Shown here piece after piece: positions 8,394 through 17,413 of a DNA stretch of 64,000 nt. Below the pieces are notes generated by a model. It was not told the origin of the DNA and did no database searches. It was given only the letters and a program-made list of their open reading frames with translations. Both the position numbers and the translations under genes were made by a program. Each line of letters starts with the position of its first letter. Positions within the stretch are counted from its first letter, which is position 1. Origin of the DNA: Methanobacterium sp. UBA294 (GTDB lineage Archaea > Methanobacteriota > Methanobacteria > Methanobacteriales > Methanobacteriaceae); NCBI GenBank assembly GCA_002494495.1, contig DACB01000007.1, positions 32,501-96,500 on the forward strand. The letters are read 5' to 3'.

Positions 8394-9215
8394 TTAATGA
8401 ACCTCTTCACGTTCAACTATCAGTTTTATTAAATCAGTCTTGGTAATGATACCAGTTAGTTCTCCTTCATCGAGTACAGGCAGTCCATTGAATTTGTTTT
8501 CTGCCATGATATTGGAAACTTCTTCTATTGAAGCATTTCCAGAAACTGTTTTGACATTCTGTGTCATTACATCTTCCACCAACAGATTTCTTATCCGCGC
8601 TGGTTTGTATTTATCAGGTACCACTTTACGGAAGGAGATCATTGAACGAGCTACGTCCTTTGCAGTTACAATGCCTTGAAGTTCATCGCCATCTACAACT
8701 GGTAGTCTTCCTATGTCCTCATCAAATATTAATCTCCTGGCATGTACCAGCCTATCCTGCGGGCCTACGGTAATTGGATCCGTTGTCATTCGATCTTTAA
8801 CCTGGATTTCTTGGAAGGATCTCCCTTTGGTGGCGTTAATAAAGTCTGTTTTGGTTAACATCCCCTTGATTTCCCCACCGTCAACTACGGGTATTCCACC
8901 AATGTTGTTTTCAACCATTATCTGGGCAGCAACCCCAATGCTTTTGTTGCTTTCAATGGTCAATGGGACATGAGACATGACTGTGGAGACATAAAAATGG
9001 GAAGGTGCCAGATTTCCATATCTGGATGATCCTAAACGACGGGCTATGTCTTTTTCCGTCATAATACCCACCAGCTCTTTTATATGATCGTTGTTGGTGT
9101 TTATAACCGGTAGTCGGGAGACTTTATGCTTTTTCATGATTTTTAGTGCATCCTGTATGTTTTGATCTTTATCCACTAAAAATACTTCTCTGCTCATTAT
9201 ATCTTTCACTTGCAT
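8394..9215 (-). CDS. Four-CBS-domain protein (1 of 5 in array)
   Basis: 273 residues made almost wholly of four CBS domains in two Bateman modules. Typical segments are MSREVFLVDKDQNIQDALKIM at the start, LVGIMTEKDIARRL, and GELTGIITKTDLIKLIV at the end. CBS pairs bind adenosyl nucleotides (AMP, ATP, SAM) and usually regulate a partner; no catalytic domain is present here. A GGAGAG ribosome site precedes the ATG. It is last in the leftward array of five CBS genes. Older annotation calls such proteins IMP dehydrogenase-related, which is misleading because no TIM barrel is present. Confidence 0.93.
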   Translation of the reverse strand: MQVKDIMSREVFLVDKDQNIQDALKIMKKHKVSRLPVINTNNDHIKELVGIMTEKDIARRLGSSRYGNLAPSHFYVSTVMSHVPLTIESNKSIGVAAQIMVENNIGGIPVVDGGEIKGMLTKTDFINATKGRSFQEIQVKDRMTTDPITVGPQDRLVHARRLIFDEDIGRLPVVDGDELQGIVTAKDVARSMISFRKVVPDKYKPARIRNLLVEDVMTQNVKTVSGNASIEEVSNIMAENKFNGLPVLDEGELTGIITKTDLIKLIVEREEVH

Positions 9216-9269
9216 CTTTTACTCTCTCCTTTAAACGTATTTAGGATAATCAGATGAAAAAAGGGATAA

Positions 9270-10118
9270 TTATTGTATGCCCCTGATTAAATCTGTTTTC
9301 GTAATTATTCCCACTATCTCTTCATCTTCCACCACTGGGAGTCCACCTATTTCTTCTCGTAACATAGTTTCAGCGGCTTTTGCAGCATCTTCATCTTGAT
9401 TGATCATGGTGACATCGCCTTTCATTATGTCAGAGGCAGTGAGCATGGATATCAACCGGAAGTTTTTCTTATCTTTTCCATCGGAGTTTCTGATGAAATA
9501 TATCTTCTCCCTGGCCACTCCTATTTCTGGATCTTCAACAGAGGCAAATGATATATTTTCAGGGGTTATAATACCCACTGGCTGGTTATCACGTATTACC
9601 ACTACTTTACTGATCCCATTTTCCTCCATAACCCCAATTACATGAGCAATGCTGTGATTTTCGTTGACAGACAATACATTTTTACTCATAAGTTCAGATA
9701 CCTTCCATTTACCCGAGTATTTATCTTTATAGAAGTTTAACAGGTCAGTTTTGGTTATGATACCCGCAAGGCCATCATCATCCGCAACAGGGATGGAGCT
9801 TATGTTGTTTTTAAGCATTAACTCCACCGCATTTTGAATATCTTCCGAGGGTTTGATTGTAACCAGGCCTTCTGTCATTGCCCTGCTTATTAATATTTTA
9901 TCTATGGGTCTTCGTTTCCATTCAGGCCCGTTTCCCCTCATTTTTCGACTTAAATCTTTTTCAGTGACTATTCCCACTGGTTTTCTCTGAGTGTCAACTA
10001 TAATTACTCTGCTCAGACCATGTTTCAGCATTAAGTTCCTTGCATAACTTACCTGCTGATTTTCTTGCATTACTATTACTTCATCACTCATTACGTCTTC
10101 AACTTTCATATCAATCAT
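9270..10118 (-). CDS. Four-CBS-domain protein (2 of 5 in array)
   Basis: 282 residues and four CBS repeats. The repeat endings are GIVTEKDLSRKM, GIITKTDLLNFY, GIITPENISFAS and GIITKTDLIRGI. The third repeat is followed by an insert of about 25 residues. The ATG at 10118 has no clean ribosome site; an in-frame ATG nine bases further in (MKVEDVMSD) is an equally good start. A regulatory ligand-binding protein of unknown partner, with spacing of about 30 bases to the next CBS gene. Confidence 0.92.
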   Translation of the reverse strand: MIDMKVEDVMSDEVIVMQENQQVSYARNLMLKHGLSRVIIVDTQRKPVGIVTEKDLSRKMRGNGPEWKRRPIDKILISRAMTEGLVTIKPSEDIQNAVELMLKNNISSIPVADDDGLAGIITKTDLLNFYKDKYSGKWKVSELMSKNVLSVNENHSIAHVIGVMEENGISKVVVIRDNQPVGIITPENISFASVEDPEIGVAREKIYFIRNSDGKDKKNFRLISMLTASDIMKGDVTMINQDEDAAKAAETMLREEIGGLPVVEDEEIVGIITKTDLIRGIQ

Positions 10119-10150
10119 CCCAGAGAGGTTTTTCTAGATAATTATGTTTT

Positions 10151-11086
10151 TTATCCATGGAATGCTCTTAAAATATCACTTTCAGTTATTATTCCCTGGA
10201 GTTCATCACCATGAACTACTGGCAATCCACCCATCCCCTTAGTTTCCATTATCTGGCATATATCTCCCAGCCTACTGCGGGCGGCGACGGATACAACATT
10301 AGGTTCCATTATATCACTTATAAATGTGTTCAGGATCTCTTCTGCATTTCCTGTGCTGTTGAACGCCTTGTTTTCTCCTAAAAATTCCATCACATCCGTG
10401 GCAGTTACAATTCCCACGATTTTATCCTTCTCTGGATGGGGTGTTTTTCGTTCCTCACCTATGACTGGGATTCTTCGAAGTTTATTCCGGACCATTATCT
10501 TAGATGCACCTTCAATTCTTGTACCAGGAGTGGTAGAGATGACCTTTTCTGTCATGTAGTCTTCAACCAGTTCATCGGTGAGTTTTCCAGCCATGAGCAC
10601 AACGAAGTCTCTTTCAGATACTATGCCCACTATTTTGTCCATGGAATCAGTTACAGGAAGTGCCCCTACTCCCCATTTAATCATATTATCAATGGCATCA
10701 TCCACAGAATCTTTATCACTTAACACATGGACTTCTCTGGTCATTATTTCCTTTACAGAATCATTAACTGCTGCCAGGAAGTTGCCCTGATACTTATCTT
10801 TTATGATTTTATACTTATCTCCGCCGCCTAGAAAATCCAGGATATCCATGGAGGTTACTATTCCCAGGAGCTTACCTGTTCCTGGATCAGTTATAGGTAA
10901 CCTTCTGAACTTATTTTTTACCATGGTTTCAGCGGCTTCCTGTATGGTTATACTTTGAGGTGCAGTTACCACCTCTCTTCGAGCAATGCTCATCACGTCT
11001 CCTTCATGCTCAGAGTTTCGTGTTTTAAATTCCAATGAACCTCTGTCCATTGATTTCACCAAGTTTACTGGTTGTCTTTTTCTCAT
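10151..11086 (-). CDS. Four-CBS-domain protein (3 of 5 in array)
   Basis: 311 residues. An N-terminal extension of about 30 residues precedes four CBS domains, with endings GIVTSMDILDFLGG, GIVSERDFVVLMAG, GIVTATDVMEFLGE and GIITESDILRAFHG. An AGGTGA ribosome site supports the ATG. The domains are more divergent from one another than from the matching repeats of the neighbouring genes would suggest, so whole-gene duplication is plausible; this was judged by eye only. Confidence 0.92.
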   Translation of the reverse strand: MRKRQPVNLVKSMDRGSLEFKTRNSEHEGDVMSIARREVVTAPQSITIQEAAETMVKNKFRRLPITDPGTGKLLGIVTSMDILDFLGGGDKYKIIKDKYQGNFLAAVNDSVKEIMTREVHVLSDKDSVDDAIDNMIKWGVGALPVTDSMDKIVGIVSERDFVVLMAGKLTDELVEDYMTEKVISTTPGTRIEGASKIMVRNKLRRIPVIGEERKTPHPEKDKIVGIVTATDVMEFLGENKAFNSTGNAEEILNTFISDIMEPNVVSVAARSRLGDICQIMETKGMGGLPVVHGDELQGIITESDILRAFHG

Positions 11087-11194
11087 TCATTCACCTTCAT
11101 TTTTATAATCTTAAGCTATTAAGAAGCTAACTTGTAATGTGTAAATTAACTAAAAAAATAGGCCTACTATTCAACAGGCAATTTATATAGGTAT

Positions 11195-12019
11195 TTATCC
11201 TAAATAGGACCATATAATATCTTCTCTTGCAATTATACCCACTAGATCAGATTTATTTGCTCTATTTGGCTCTTTTTTAACGTAAACAGGATTTTCAACT
11301 ACGGGCAATCTTCCTATGTCGTACTCGATCATCATCTGGGCCACGTCTGTTACGCTGTTTTGCGGTGATGTTACCAGGGGAGGGGTTTTCATAACCTTTT
11401 CCACATTAATTGAACGTTTTATTTCTCCGGATTCCCTACCGATTCTAACGTGCCCTGAATTTATTATGTCCTTCCTGGTTATTATACCGATGAGTTTTTT
11501 ATTTTTCATGACTGGAAGACCTGAAAATCCAGTTTCATCCATCAAATCCCACACCTTAGATATTGGTTCGTCATAAGTACATGTAACCACGTTTTTGGTA
11601 AAGATATCGCTTATATCATCATGTGCAGGTTTTACTCCGTTGTATAATAGTTTCCTCATTATATCCACTGCACTGACAATTCCCACCAGCTGCATACTAT
11701 CAGTTGATTCCACCACAGGTGCCTGTACAGTGTCTGCTTTAAGCAGTTTTTGGGCAAGCTCCCGGATATCTGCATCTGGTGTGGTAATTACCTTAGGGCG
11801 TTCCATTATTCCCCGTGCATCTACGTTGGATTTTGTGGCGGAAATATTCATGATATTCCCCCGGGTTATTATTCCTTCTAAACGCTGGTTGTGTACTACA
11901 GGCAAGGCTCTAAAATCATCTTCTCTTAAAATTGACCTAACCTTTGTGGCATGAGTGTCCACTGTTACTGTTAAAGGGTTGGAGGTCATGATCTCTTCTA
12001 CATGATTCAATTCAATCAC
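11195..12019 (-). CDS. Four-CBS-domain protein (4 of 5 in array)
   Basis: 274 residues with four CBS repeats (endings GIITRGNIMNISA, GIVSAVDIMRKLL, GIITRKDIINSGH and GIIAREDIIWSYL). The GTG at 12019 directly follows the stop codon of the fifth CBS gene. A TTG at 12013 behind GGTGAT is an alternative start. Translational coupling with the zinc-ribbon CBS gene is therefore likely. Confidence 0.9.
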   Translation of the reverse strand: MIELNHVEEIMTSNPLTVTVDTHATKVRSILREDDFRALPVVHNQRLEGIITRGNIMNISATKSNVDARGIMERPKVITTPDADIRELAQKLLKADTVQAPVVESTDSMQLVGIVSAVDIMRKLLYNGVKPAHDDISDIFTKNVVTCTYDEPISKVWDLMDETGFSGLPVMKNKKLIGIITRKDIINSGHVRIGRESGEIKRSINVEKVMKTPPLVTSPQNSVTDVAQMMIEYDIGRLPVVENPVYVKKEPNRANKSDLVGIIAREDIIWSYLG

Positions 12020-12571
12020 CTACCTCTCCATACAATCCTCACAGAGAAATTCGCCATCAACTTCCAAGAGGTCATCCATGAAATTACCACAACCTTCACA
12101 AACTCCGGGCACTGGATATGGACCTCTTACATAATTGTTGTTTTGATTCTGCATTCTCGCGTCTTCAACCAAAATCTCAGTTAATTCAGGAGAAACCATC
12201 AAAACATCGGATGAAGTTAATATTCCCACCAGAATCCCCCCATTAACCACCGGCAATCTTCTGATGTTGTTTTTTACCATGACCCTGGCCGCTTCATTTA
12301 AATCTTTTTTAGGACTTATTGTTATGAGATCTTTAATCATGACTTCATTGATTGAGATGTTACTTGCCTTAAGGTCCTTGGATACAACTTTTCTGATGAT
12401 ATCACTTTCAGTTATTAGTCCCTCTGGTTTAGAGTTGCTCTTTACAATTAGGCTGCCTATCTTATATTTGGCCATTAATTGTGCTGCAACTGCAACACTG
12501 GTCTTTAAACCAATTGTCAACACATTTGATGTCATGGCATCACGCACTGTTACCTTGGCATTCATTTCCAT
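12020..12571 (-). CDS. Two-CBS-domain protein with C-terminal zinc ribbon (5 of 5 in array)
   Basis: 183 residues. A single CBS pair (GLITESDIIRKV and GILTSSDVLMVS) is followed by a linker and a C-terminal CxxC...CxxC knuckle (CEGCGNF and CEDC). That ribbon resembles those found with archaeal CBS proteins. A GGAGGTT ribosome site precedes the start. It is the first gene of the leftward array and its stop abuts the next gene. The zinc ribbon suggests contact with nucleic acid or protein; no target is evident. Confidence 0.92.
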   Translation of the reverse strand: MEMNAKVTVRDAMTSNVLTIGLKTSVAVAAQLMAKYKIGSLIVKSNSKPEGLITESDIIRKVVSKDLKASNISINEVMIKDLITISPKKDLNEAARVMVKNNIRRLPVVNGGILVGILTSSDVLMVSPELTEILVEDARMQNQNNNYVRGPYPVPGVCEGCGNFMDDLLEVDGEFLCEDCMER

Positions 12572-12585
12572 TAAAGAACCTCCTT

Positions 12586-13287
12586 TTATCTGATGTTTAA
12601 AAGTTTATGAACTTGTGGTATGACGAGAACATTCAAATATTTACCTGTTATTTCTGATATTTCCAATAATTTATCCTGCTTATTTTCCCAGTGTGTAAGT
12701 GGACTTTCTGGCTGAATAATTAATGAGAGTTTAGAGGTATCCTTTACTTCCTTAACTATCTTAGAGGCTATAAAAGTTACACTGTCCACTTGGGTAGAGG
12801 GAAACACCACTAATTTACAGTATGTATTTATGTTCTCCTTTAATAAAAGATTTATGGATTTTAGTTCGCTATTTAAAAGACCATTCCAGTTAGATACGGC
12901 TTCATGCTCTGATAATTTGATATCCACTGATGCATAGCGGATTAAATCCAATATCTTCTTCAATTCATGGGGTAATGATCCATTGGTTTCAAGGAGTGCA
13001 TCTCGAGGGTAATTTTCTAGAAATTCACGGATAAAATCAGCATGAAGAAGGGGTTCACCACCAGTTAAAGATAGTGAATGGAAATCAGGGGTGATTAGAT
13101 TTTCGACCCTAGTTTGAAGTTCATCTGTAGATAAACATTCTCCCTGTTTTGGATCTCTGCTTTGCGGAGTATCGCAGTAGTTACAAGTTAAGTTACAGCC
13201 AGAAAATCTTATAAATACCTGTCTCCTACCCACTAATTTGCCTTCACCTTGGATACTGGAGAAAATCTCACTTATACGTGTATTCAT
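12586..13287 (-). CDS. queE: 7-carboxy-7-deazaguanine synthase (radical SAM)
   Basis: Converts 6-carboxytetrahydropterin to 7-carboxy-7-deazaguanine, the precursor of archaeosine in archaeal tRNA. 233 residues. The radical SAM cluster motif CNLTCNYC sits at residues 31-38 after the FSSIQGEG signature. LTGGEPLLH is the GGEP SAM-binding motif. It lies directly downstream of queD, and the two catalyse successive steps. Confidence 0.93.
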   Translation of the reverse strand: MNTRISEIFSSIQGEGKLVGRRQVFIRFSGCNLTCNYCDTPQSRDPKQGECLSTDELQTRVENLITPDFHSLSLTGGEPLLHADFIREFLENYPRDALLETNGSLPHELKKILDLIRYASVDIKLSEHEAVSNWNGLLNSELKSINLLLKENINTYCKLVVFPSTQVDSVTFIASKIVKEVKDTSKLSLIIQPESPLTHWENKQDKLLEISEITGKYLNVLVIPQVHKLLNIR

Positions 13288-13301
13288 AGCCTAACCTAGT
13301 T

Positions 13302-13778
13302 TTATCTTTCAAAATAGGCACCCTGGCCTATTCCTTCATTTACACATACCTGGACACTTGTGATTTTGTCATCTGATTCTTCATTAAGCGAATTGTACAG
13401 TTTTTCCGCGAAGTATTCTGCCATATCTTCTGCGGAAGTGGACCTTAGTGGTAGTAAACTGCAATCCTCGGCGGGTATTTTATACTCTTTTTCACCTATT
13501 GAGAATTCCAATGAATCTTCTATGTTTTTAAATTCTATTTCATTACTGTTTAATGGAATTAAAAGTTTGTGGTCCAGATTTTTGCATATATCTCGTGTTA
13601 AATCCTTAACCTTCTTAAAGTCCACTACGAATCCAAATTCACCAGAGCGTTCTCCTTCCACATGCACGTCCACGTGGTAGGAATGTCCATGGATCCCGCC
13701 GCAAAACTGGTGGCATGGAATCATATGTGCTGCTGAAAACCTTAAATTAGCGTGAATACCGTTTATAACAATTTTCAT
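13302..13778 (-). CDS. queD: 6-carboxytetrahydropterin synthase (QueD/PTPS family)
   Basis: 158 residues from the ATG at 13778, which has an AAGGTT ribosome site; a longer start at 13823 would add a non-conserved basic leader. The zinc ligands are in SAAHMIP and the HGHSYH motif, and a cysteine lies in the HQFCGG segment. It makes 6-carboxy-tetrahydropterin from dihydroneopterin triphosphate, feeding queE just downstream. Archaeal PTPS homologues can also serve pterin synthesis, but the queE neighbour favours the archaeosine route. Confidence 0.9.
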   Translation of the reverse strand: MKIVINGIHANLRFSAAHMIPCHQFCGGIHGHSYHVDVHVEGERSGEFGFVVDFKKVKDLTRDICKNLDHKLLIPLNSNEIEFKNIEDSLEFSIGEKEYKIPAEDCSLLPLRSTSAEDMAEYFAEKLYNSLNEESDDKITSVQVCVNEGIGQGAYFER

Positions 13779-13819
13779 TTTAAATAACCTTCTATAATTC
13801 TTTATTACTTTTATAATCT

Positions 13820-14407
13820 TCAAAATACCTTTGTTTTAGTTATATCCTTTTCAATTGAGGATAATTCCTTTATATAATCATCAACAATGTTGTCTGCCAT
13901 TTGATCTACTTTTTCTGTAGTCAAATCTCTTATACAGTCAATTAAACTTGTTATCTCCACATCAGAAGGTGTTCCTTCACTGGAAATATTCATGGCAAAG
14001 TGAATCTTCATACTGTTGTTGGAACATGTGGCAATGGAAACACTGAGTTTGGCCTTTTTATCGGATCCTGTTACATGATACAGATCATCACCTTCTCTCT
14101 GGGTTTTAAGTCCTAATTTTTCCAGATTATCCTGGACCATCAGAATGAATAACCTCTGTCTATGGTAACATAGCCTTAAATCAGCAGGTTGAACATCAAA
14201 ATGTTCTATGATGAAATGTAAAAGTTTGTCTCCCTTTATTTCCTTACCCTGATCCTCATAATCTACTATATTATCCTGGTGGATATCCATGGGTCCAATC
14301 CACCTTACAATGCTGGAATCTTTTATGCCAAATTCCCTAAATACCCATTGGGGCTCTATCTGGCTCCCATCGTAAAGCAGTTCTTCTTCAAGTTTTAAAT
14401 ACTTCAT
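13820..14407 (-). CDS. DUF366 family protein
   Basis: 195 residues from the ATG at 14407; a start at 14434 would add nine residues. The sequence carries the DUF366 pattern: LLYDGSQI, then VRWIGPMD, LLHFIIEHFDV, CYHRQRLFI, the segment KAKLSVSIATCS, and MKIHFAMNI. It is a conserved archaeal family without known activity. Placement directly upstream of queD and queE suggests a link to deazaguanine or tRNA modification, which is inference only. Confidence 0.8.
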   Translation of the reverse strand: MKYLKLEEELLYDGSQIEPQWVFREFGIKDSSIVRWIGPMDIHQDNIVDYEDQGKEIKGDKLLHFIIEHFDVQPADLRLCYHRQRLFILMVQDNLEKLGLKTQREGDDLYHVTGSDKKAKLSVSIATCSNNSMKIHFAMNISSEGTPSDVEITSLIDCIRDLTTEKVDQMADNIVDDYIKELSSIEKDITKTKVF

Positions 14408-14537
14408 AAACCCACTTTGATATTTTAATTTCAAATAAGTTTCAAATTTTCAAATAAGTTTCTACCCATATTTTCATAGGGAATATTAAATTAGGAAATC
14501 TATCATATTTTAATATATTGTCCATCATTAATTAATC

Positions 14538-15566
14538 ATGAGAGCAAGAACCAGAGATTTCATATACACCAATGATGATCTTTTTTTTGCAACCAACAGC
14601 TATCTCCACCCTGAGGACAGGATCATCTCATTTTTAAGATATATCCCAGATTCTGAAGGAGATCGAAGTAAAAATGGCAGCAGATATTCCAAAGTAGACA
14701 CCAAGCAGGCATACCAATATATAAAGGATAAATACCCTGAATATCTGTTTGATGCTGATGTAACCGGCGAGAAGATGATGGGAGTCCCCCATGATAAAGT
14801 CTCTGAAATTCTACGGCCCGAAAATCGTCTGCAGGAAATCATAGCCCATCCAGATAATGAATTACTAGAAAAAGTAGTGAAAATTGCTGATTTCTTCCAT
14901 GAAGAGGCAGGTATTGGTTATAACCATATGGGTGTTTCTGGGTCTATCCTACCTGGATTGTACGACCTGAACGTGTCAGATATAGACTTTGTTATCTTTG
15001 GATTGGAAAACCACAGAAATGCCGTGGAAACCTTTGCGCGATTAAAGAATGATGTAGACTATCCTCTAAAGGGTATTGGAGATGAATTCTGGAACTGGTT
15101 ATATAATAAACGGATCAAAGATTCATCCTTAAGTATTGAAGAATTCAAATGGTACGAAAACCGAAAAAGCAACCGGGGAGTTGTTGACAGTGTTTTATTT
15201 GATATCTTAGCCACCAGAAACTGGGATGAAATTACAGGATCCTACGGTGGAACTGATAGCGAGTCCCTGGGTGTTTTAAAGATTGAGTGTACTATAACCG
15301 ATACACTGGCATCATATGACAACCCAGCTGTATATACAGTAGAAGATGTTGAGATTCTAAGTGGCCTGGAATTCCCAGTGGATGAAGTAGCATCTTTCAC
15401 CCACACCTATGCCGGACAAGTAAAAGATGGGGAGAAAGTAATTGCCCAGGGAAAACTTGAGAAAATCACCGATGTTAAAACTGGGAAATCCCGAAATCGC
15501 CTGGTTGTGGGTACAACTAGAGAATCTATAGATGAATATATTAAATTAAAGGATCTGAAAATTTAA
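14538..15566 (+). CDS. Nucleotidyltransferase-superfamily protein
   Basis: 342 residues. The polymerase-beta-like signature is GVSGSILPGLYDLNVSDIDFV (glycine-serine then DxD, about residues 134-154). The flanking sequence is conserved in methanogens but its substrate is unknown. The C-terminal 100 residues form a predicted beta-rich region. An AT-rich TATA-like sequence about 25 bases before the ATG suggests a leaderless transcript. The gene is divergent from DUF366-queD-queE. Confidence 0.75.
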   Translation: MRARTRDFIYTNDDLFFATNSYLHPEDRIISFLRYIPDSEGDRSKNGSRYSKVDTKQAYQYIKDKYPEYLFDADVTGEKMMGVPHDKVSEILRPENRLQEIIAHPDNELLEKVVKIADFFHEEAGIGYNHMGVSGSILPGLYDLNVSDIDFVIFGLENHRNAVETFARLKNDVDYPLKGIGDEFWNWLYNKRIKDSSLSIEEFKWYENRKSNRGVVDSVLFDILATRNWDEITGSYGGTDSESLGVLKIECTITDTLASYDNPAVYTVEDVEILSGLEFPVDEVASFTHTYAGQVKDGEKVIAQGKLEKITDVKTGKSRNRLVVGTTRESIDEYIKLKDLKI

Positions 15567-15569
15567 AAA

Positions 15570-15621
15570 CAATTGTAATATCATGTATAGTCATTGTAAT
15601 GTCAAATCAATTATAATATCA
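15570..15621. repeat. Three degenerate direct repeats before homoserine dehydrogenase
   Basis: CAATTGTAATATCA (15570), CATTGTAATGTCA (about 15592) and CAATTATAATATCA (15608) lie in the short gap before hom. They may be regulator half-sites or simple duplication. Confidence 0.45.
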
Positions 15622-15650
15622 CTTTAATAACAAACAGGGAATGGATGTAA

Positions 15651-16934
15651 ATGGCAAATAAAGAGGTAAACATAGGTTTAATTGGCTTTGGAACAATTGG
15701 AAGTGGGGTAGTTGAAACTTTTAATTTAAACCAGTCAATCATTGAAGACAAAGTTAAAAGGAAGGTCAATCTAAAGAAGGTAGTTGATCTGGACATAGAA
15801 ACAGATAGGGGAGTAAAAATTGACCCTGAAAAACTATCAACTGATGTTAATGACATACTAGAAGACCCGGATATTGATATAGTAATAGAATTAATTGGAG
15901 GGTATCAACCGGCGTTAAAATTCATATTAACCGCCATTTCAAAGGGTAAACACGTAGTAACCGCCAATAAAGCCCTGCTTGCGAAGCACTGGGAAGAAGT
16001 GATGGAGACTGCCGGGGAAAATCAGGTCAGAATCGGCTTTGAAGCCAGTGTAGGGGGTGGAATACCCCTGCTTAAACCCTTAAATGAGAGCCTTGCCGCC
16101 AATAAAATAGAGGCAATCTATGGTATAATAAACGGAACAGCTAACTATATTTTAACTAAAATGGCCGACGAACAACAGGATTTCCATGAAGTATTAAAAG
16201 AAGCACAGGATAAAGGATATGCAGAAGCAGATCCAACTTTCGATATCGAAGGTCATGACACTGCACAGAAACTCATTATACTCACCAAACTTGGATTCGG
16301 AGTCTACGTAAAACAGGAAAAGTTCCATGTGGAAGGGATCACCCGTATAACACTGGATGATATTGAATACGCCAAGGAACTGGGTTGCTGCATCAAACAC
16401 TTAGCAATATCCACCATTAATGATGGAGAACTGGATGTAAGGGTCCACCCTACAATGGTGGATAATAAACACCTTCTTGCATCGGTAAATGACGTATTTA
16501 ATGGAGTTTACATCATCGGAGATGTAGTGGGTCATGTTATGATGTACGGCCCAGGTGCAGGTATGATGCCCACGGCCAGTGCAGTGGTAGGTGATTGTAT
16601 GGATATCATAGAAGAGATGGGAAGACCCATAACCTACGGACCACCAGAAACCAGAGTCACCAGGATAAAGAATATTGATGAAATGGAATCCAAATACTAC
16701 ATGAGATTTGCAGTTATGGATAAGCCCGGTGTTCTACACGCAATATCCGAGATATTGAGTGACCTGGATATAAGTGTGGACTCATTCAACCAGAAAGGAC
16801 ATGAAGAAGGAAAATTCGTCCCTATATTCCTAGTAACCCATCAAGCCACTGAGAAAAACATCCGGGAAGCAGTTAAACGCATAGAAAAACTGGAAACAAT
16901 TAAAGATGAGGTCCTTTTCATTAGATTACTTTAA
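15651..16934 (+). CDS. hom: Homoserine dehydrogenase with C-terminal ACT domain
   Basis: Reduces aspartate semialdehyde to homoserine for threonine and methionine synthesis. 427 residues. The nucleotide-binding motif is GLIGFGTIGSGV. Further signatures are VTANKALLAKHW, VGGGIPLL and the segment around GYAEADPTFDIEGHDTAQK. A C-terminal ACT domain (RFAVMDKPGVLHAI, residues about 345-420) allows amino-acid feedback. The length is normal for ACT-bearing forms. Confidence 0.95.
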   Translation: MANKEVNIGLIGFGTIGSGVVETFNLNQSIIEDKVKRKVNLKKVVDLDIETDRGVKIDPEKLSTDVNDILEDPDIDIVIELIGGYQPALKFILTAISKGKHVVTANKALLAKHWEEVMETAGENQVRIGFEASVGGGIPLLKPLNESLAANKIEAIYGIINGTANYILTKMADEQQDFHEVLKEAQDKGYAEADPTFDIEGHDTAQKLIILTKLGFGVYVKQEKFHVEGITRITLDDIEYAKELGCCIKHLAISTINDGELDVRVHPTMVDNKHLLASVNDVFNGVYIIGDVVGHVMMYGPGAGMMPTASAVVGDCMDIIEEMGRPITYGPPETRVTRIKNIDEMESKYYMRFAVMDKPGVLHAISEILSDLDISVDSFNQKGHEEGKFVPIFLVTHQATEKNIREAVKRIEKLETIKDEVLFIRLL

Positions 16935-16944
16935 GAAATAGGTG

Positions 16945-17066
16945 ATATTGTTAAATAAGATTCATAAAAAAAGATTGTTTTGTAGAAAAAAGATTAAAAA
17001 AATATAAAAAAAGTTATTTTATAAAAAAGGATTTAAAAAATATCGTAAAAAGTAATAAAATGATAT
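16945..17066 (-). terminator. A-rich convergent gap serving as T-run terminator for the cupin gene
   Basis: The gap between hom and the leftward cupin gene is built of repeated A-runs on the plus strand (for example GAAAAAAGATTAAAAAAAT). These are T-runs on the cupin transcript, matching archaeal intrinsic termination. Confidence 0.45.
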
Positions 17067-17390
17067 TTACGACCTGATCATAGTCAATATCATTTTAAAT
17101 CTTTCAATGGCCATTAAAGCATGGGGAACATTGGCGGGCATTATGATCATCTCTCCTTCTTCCAGTATGCTGCTTTTACCATCGATATTAATATCCGCTT
17201 TTCCATCCACCACCTGAACCATGGCATCAAATGGAGCCGTATGTTCACTTAATCCTTCTCCCTTCTCAAATGCCATTAAGGTTACGGTTCCTGTTTCTTT
17301 TCTAATTATTTCCCTGCTTACCACTGCGCCATCCTGATAATCAAGCAAATCTACTGTATTTAATTTTTTTCCAATTAGTTCATCTGTCAT
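17067..17390 (-). CDS. Small cupin-domain protein
   Basis: 107 residues forming a single cupin barrel: GEGLSEHTAPFDAMVQVVDG is motif 1 with its histidine, and GEMIIMPANVPHAL is motif 2 with a histidine. Such proteins bind a metal and a small ligand; no catalytic activity can be assigned. A GGTGGA ribosome site precedes the ATG. It is downstream of the DUF6448 gene in the same direction and probably co-transcribed. Confidence 0.85.
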   Translation of the reverse strand: MTDELIGKKLNTVDLLDYQDGAVVSREIIRKETGTVTLMAFEKGEGLSEHTAPFDAMVQVVDGKADINIDGKSSILEEGEMIIMPANVPHALMAIERFKMILTMIRS

Positions 17391-17413
17391 TTATTCCACC
17401 TATTTTTCAATTT

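Noticed and set aside
8394..12571. IMP dehydrogenase genes
   Set aside because: Only the CBS regulatory domain type is present; no TIM-barrel or catalytic cysteine loop is seen in any of the five.
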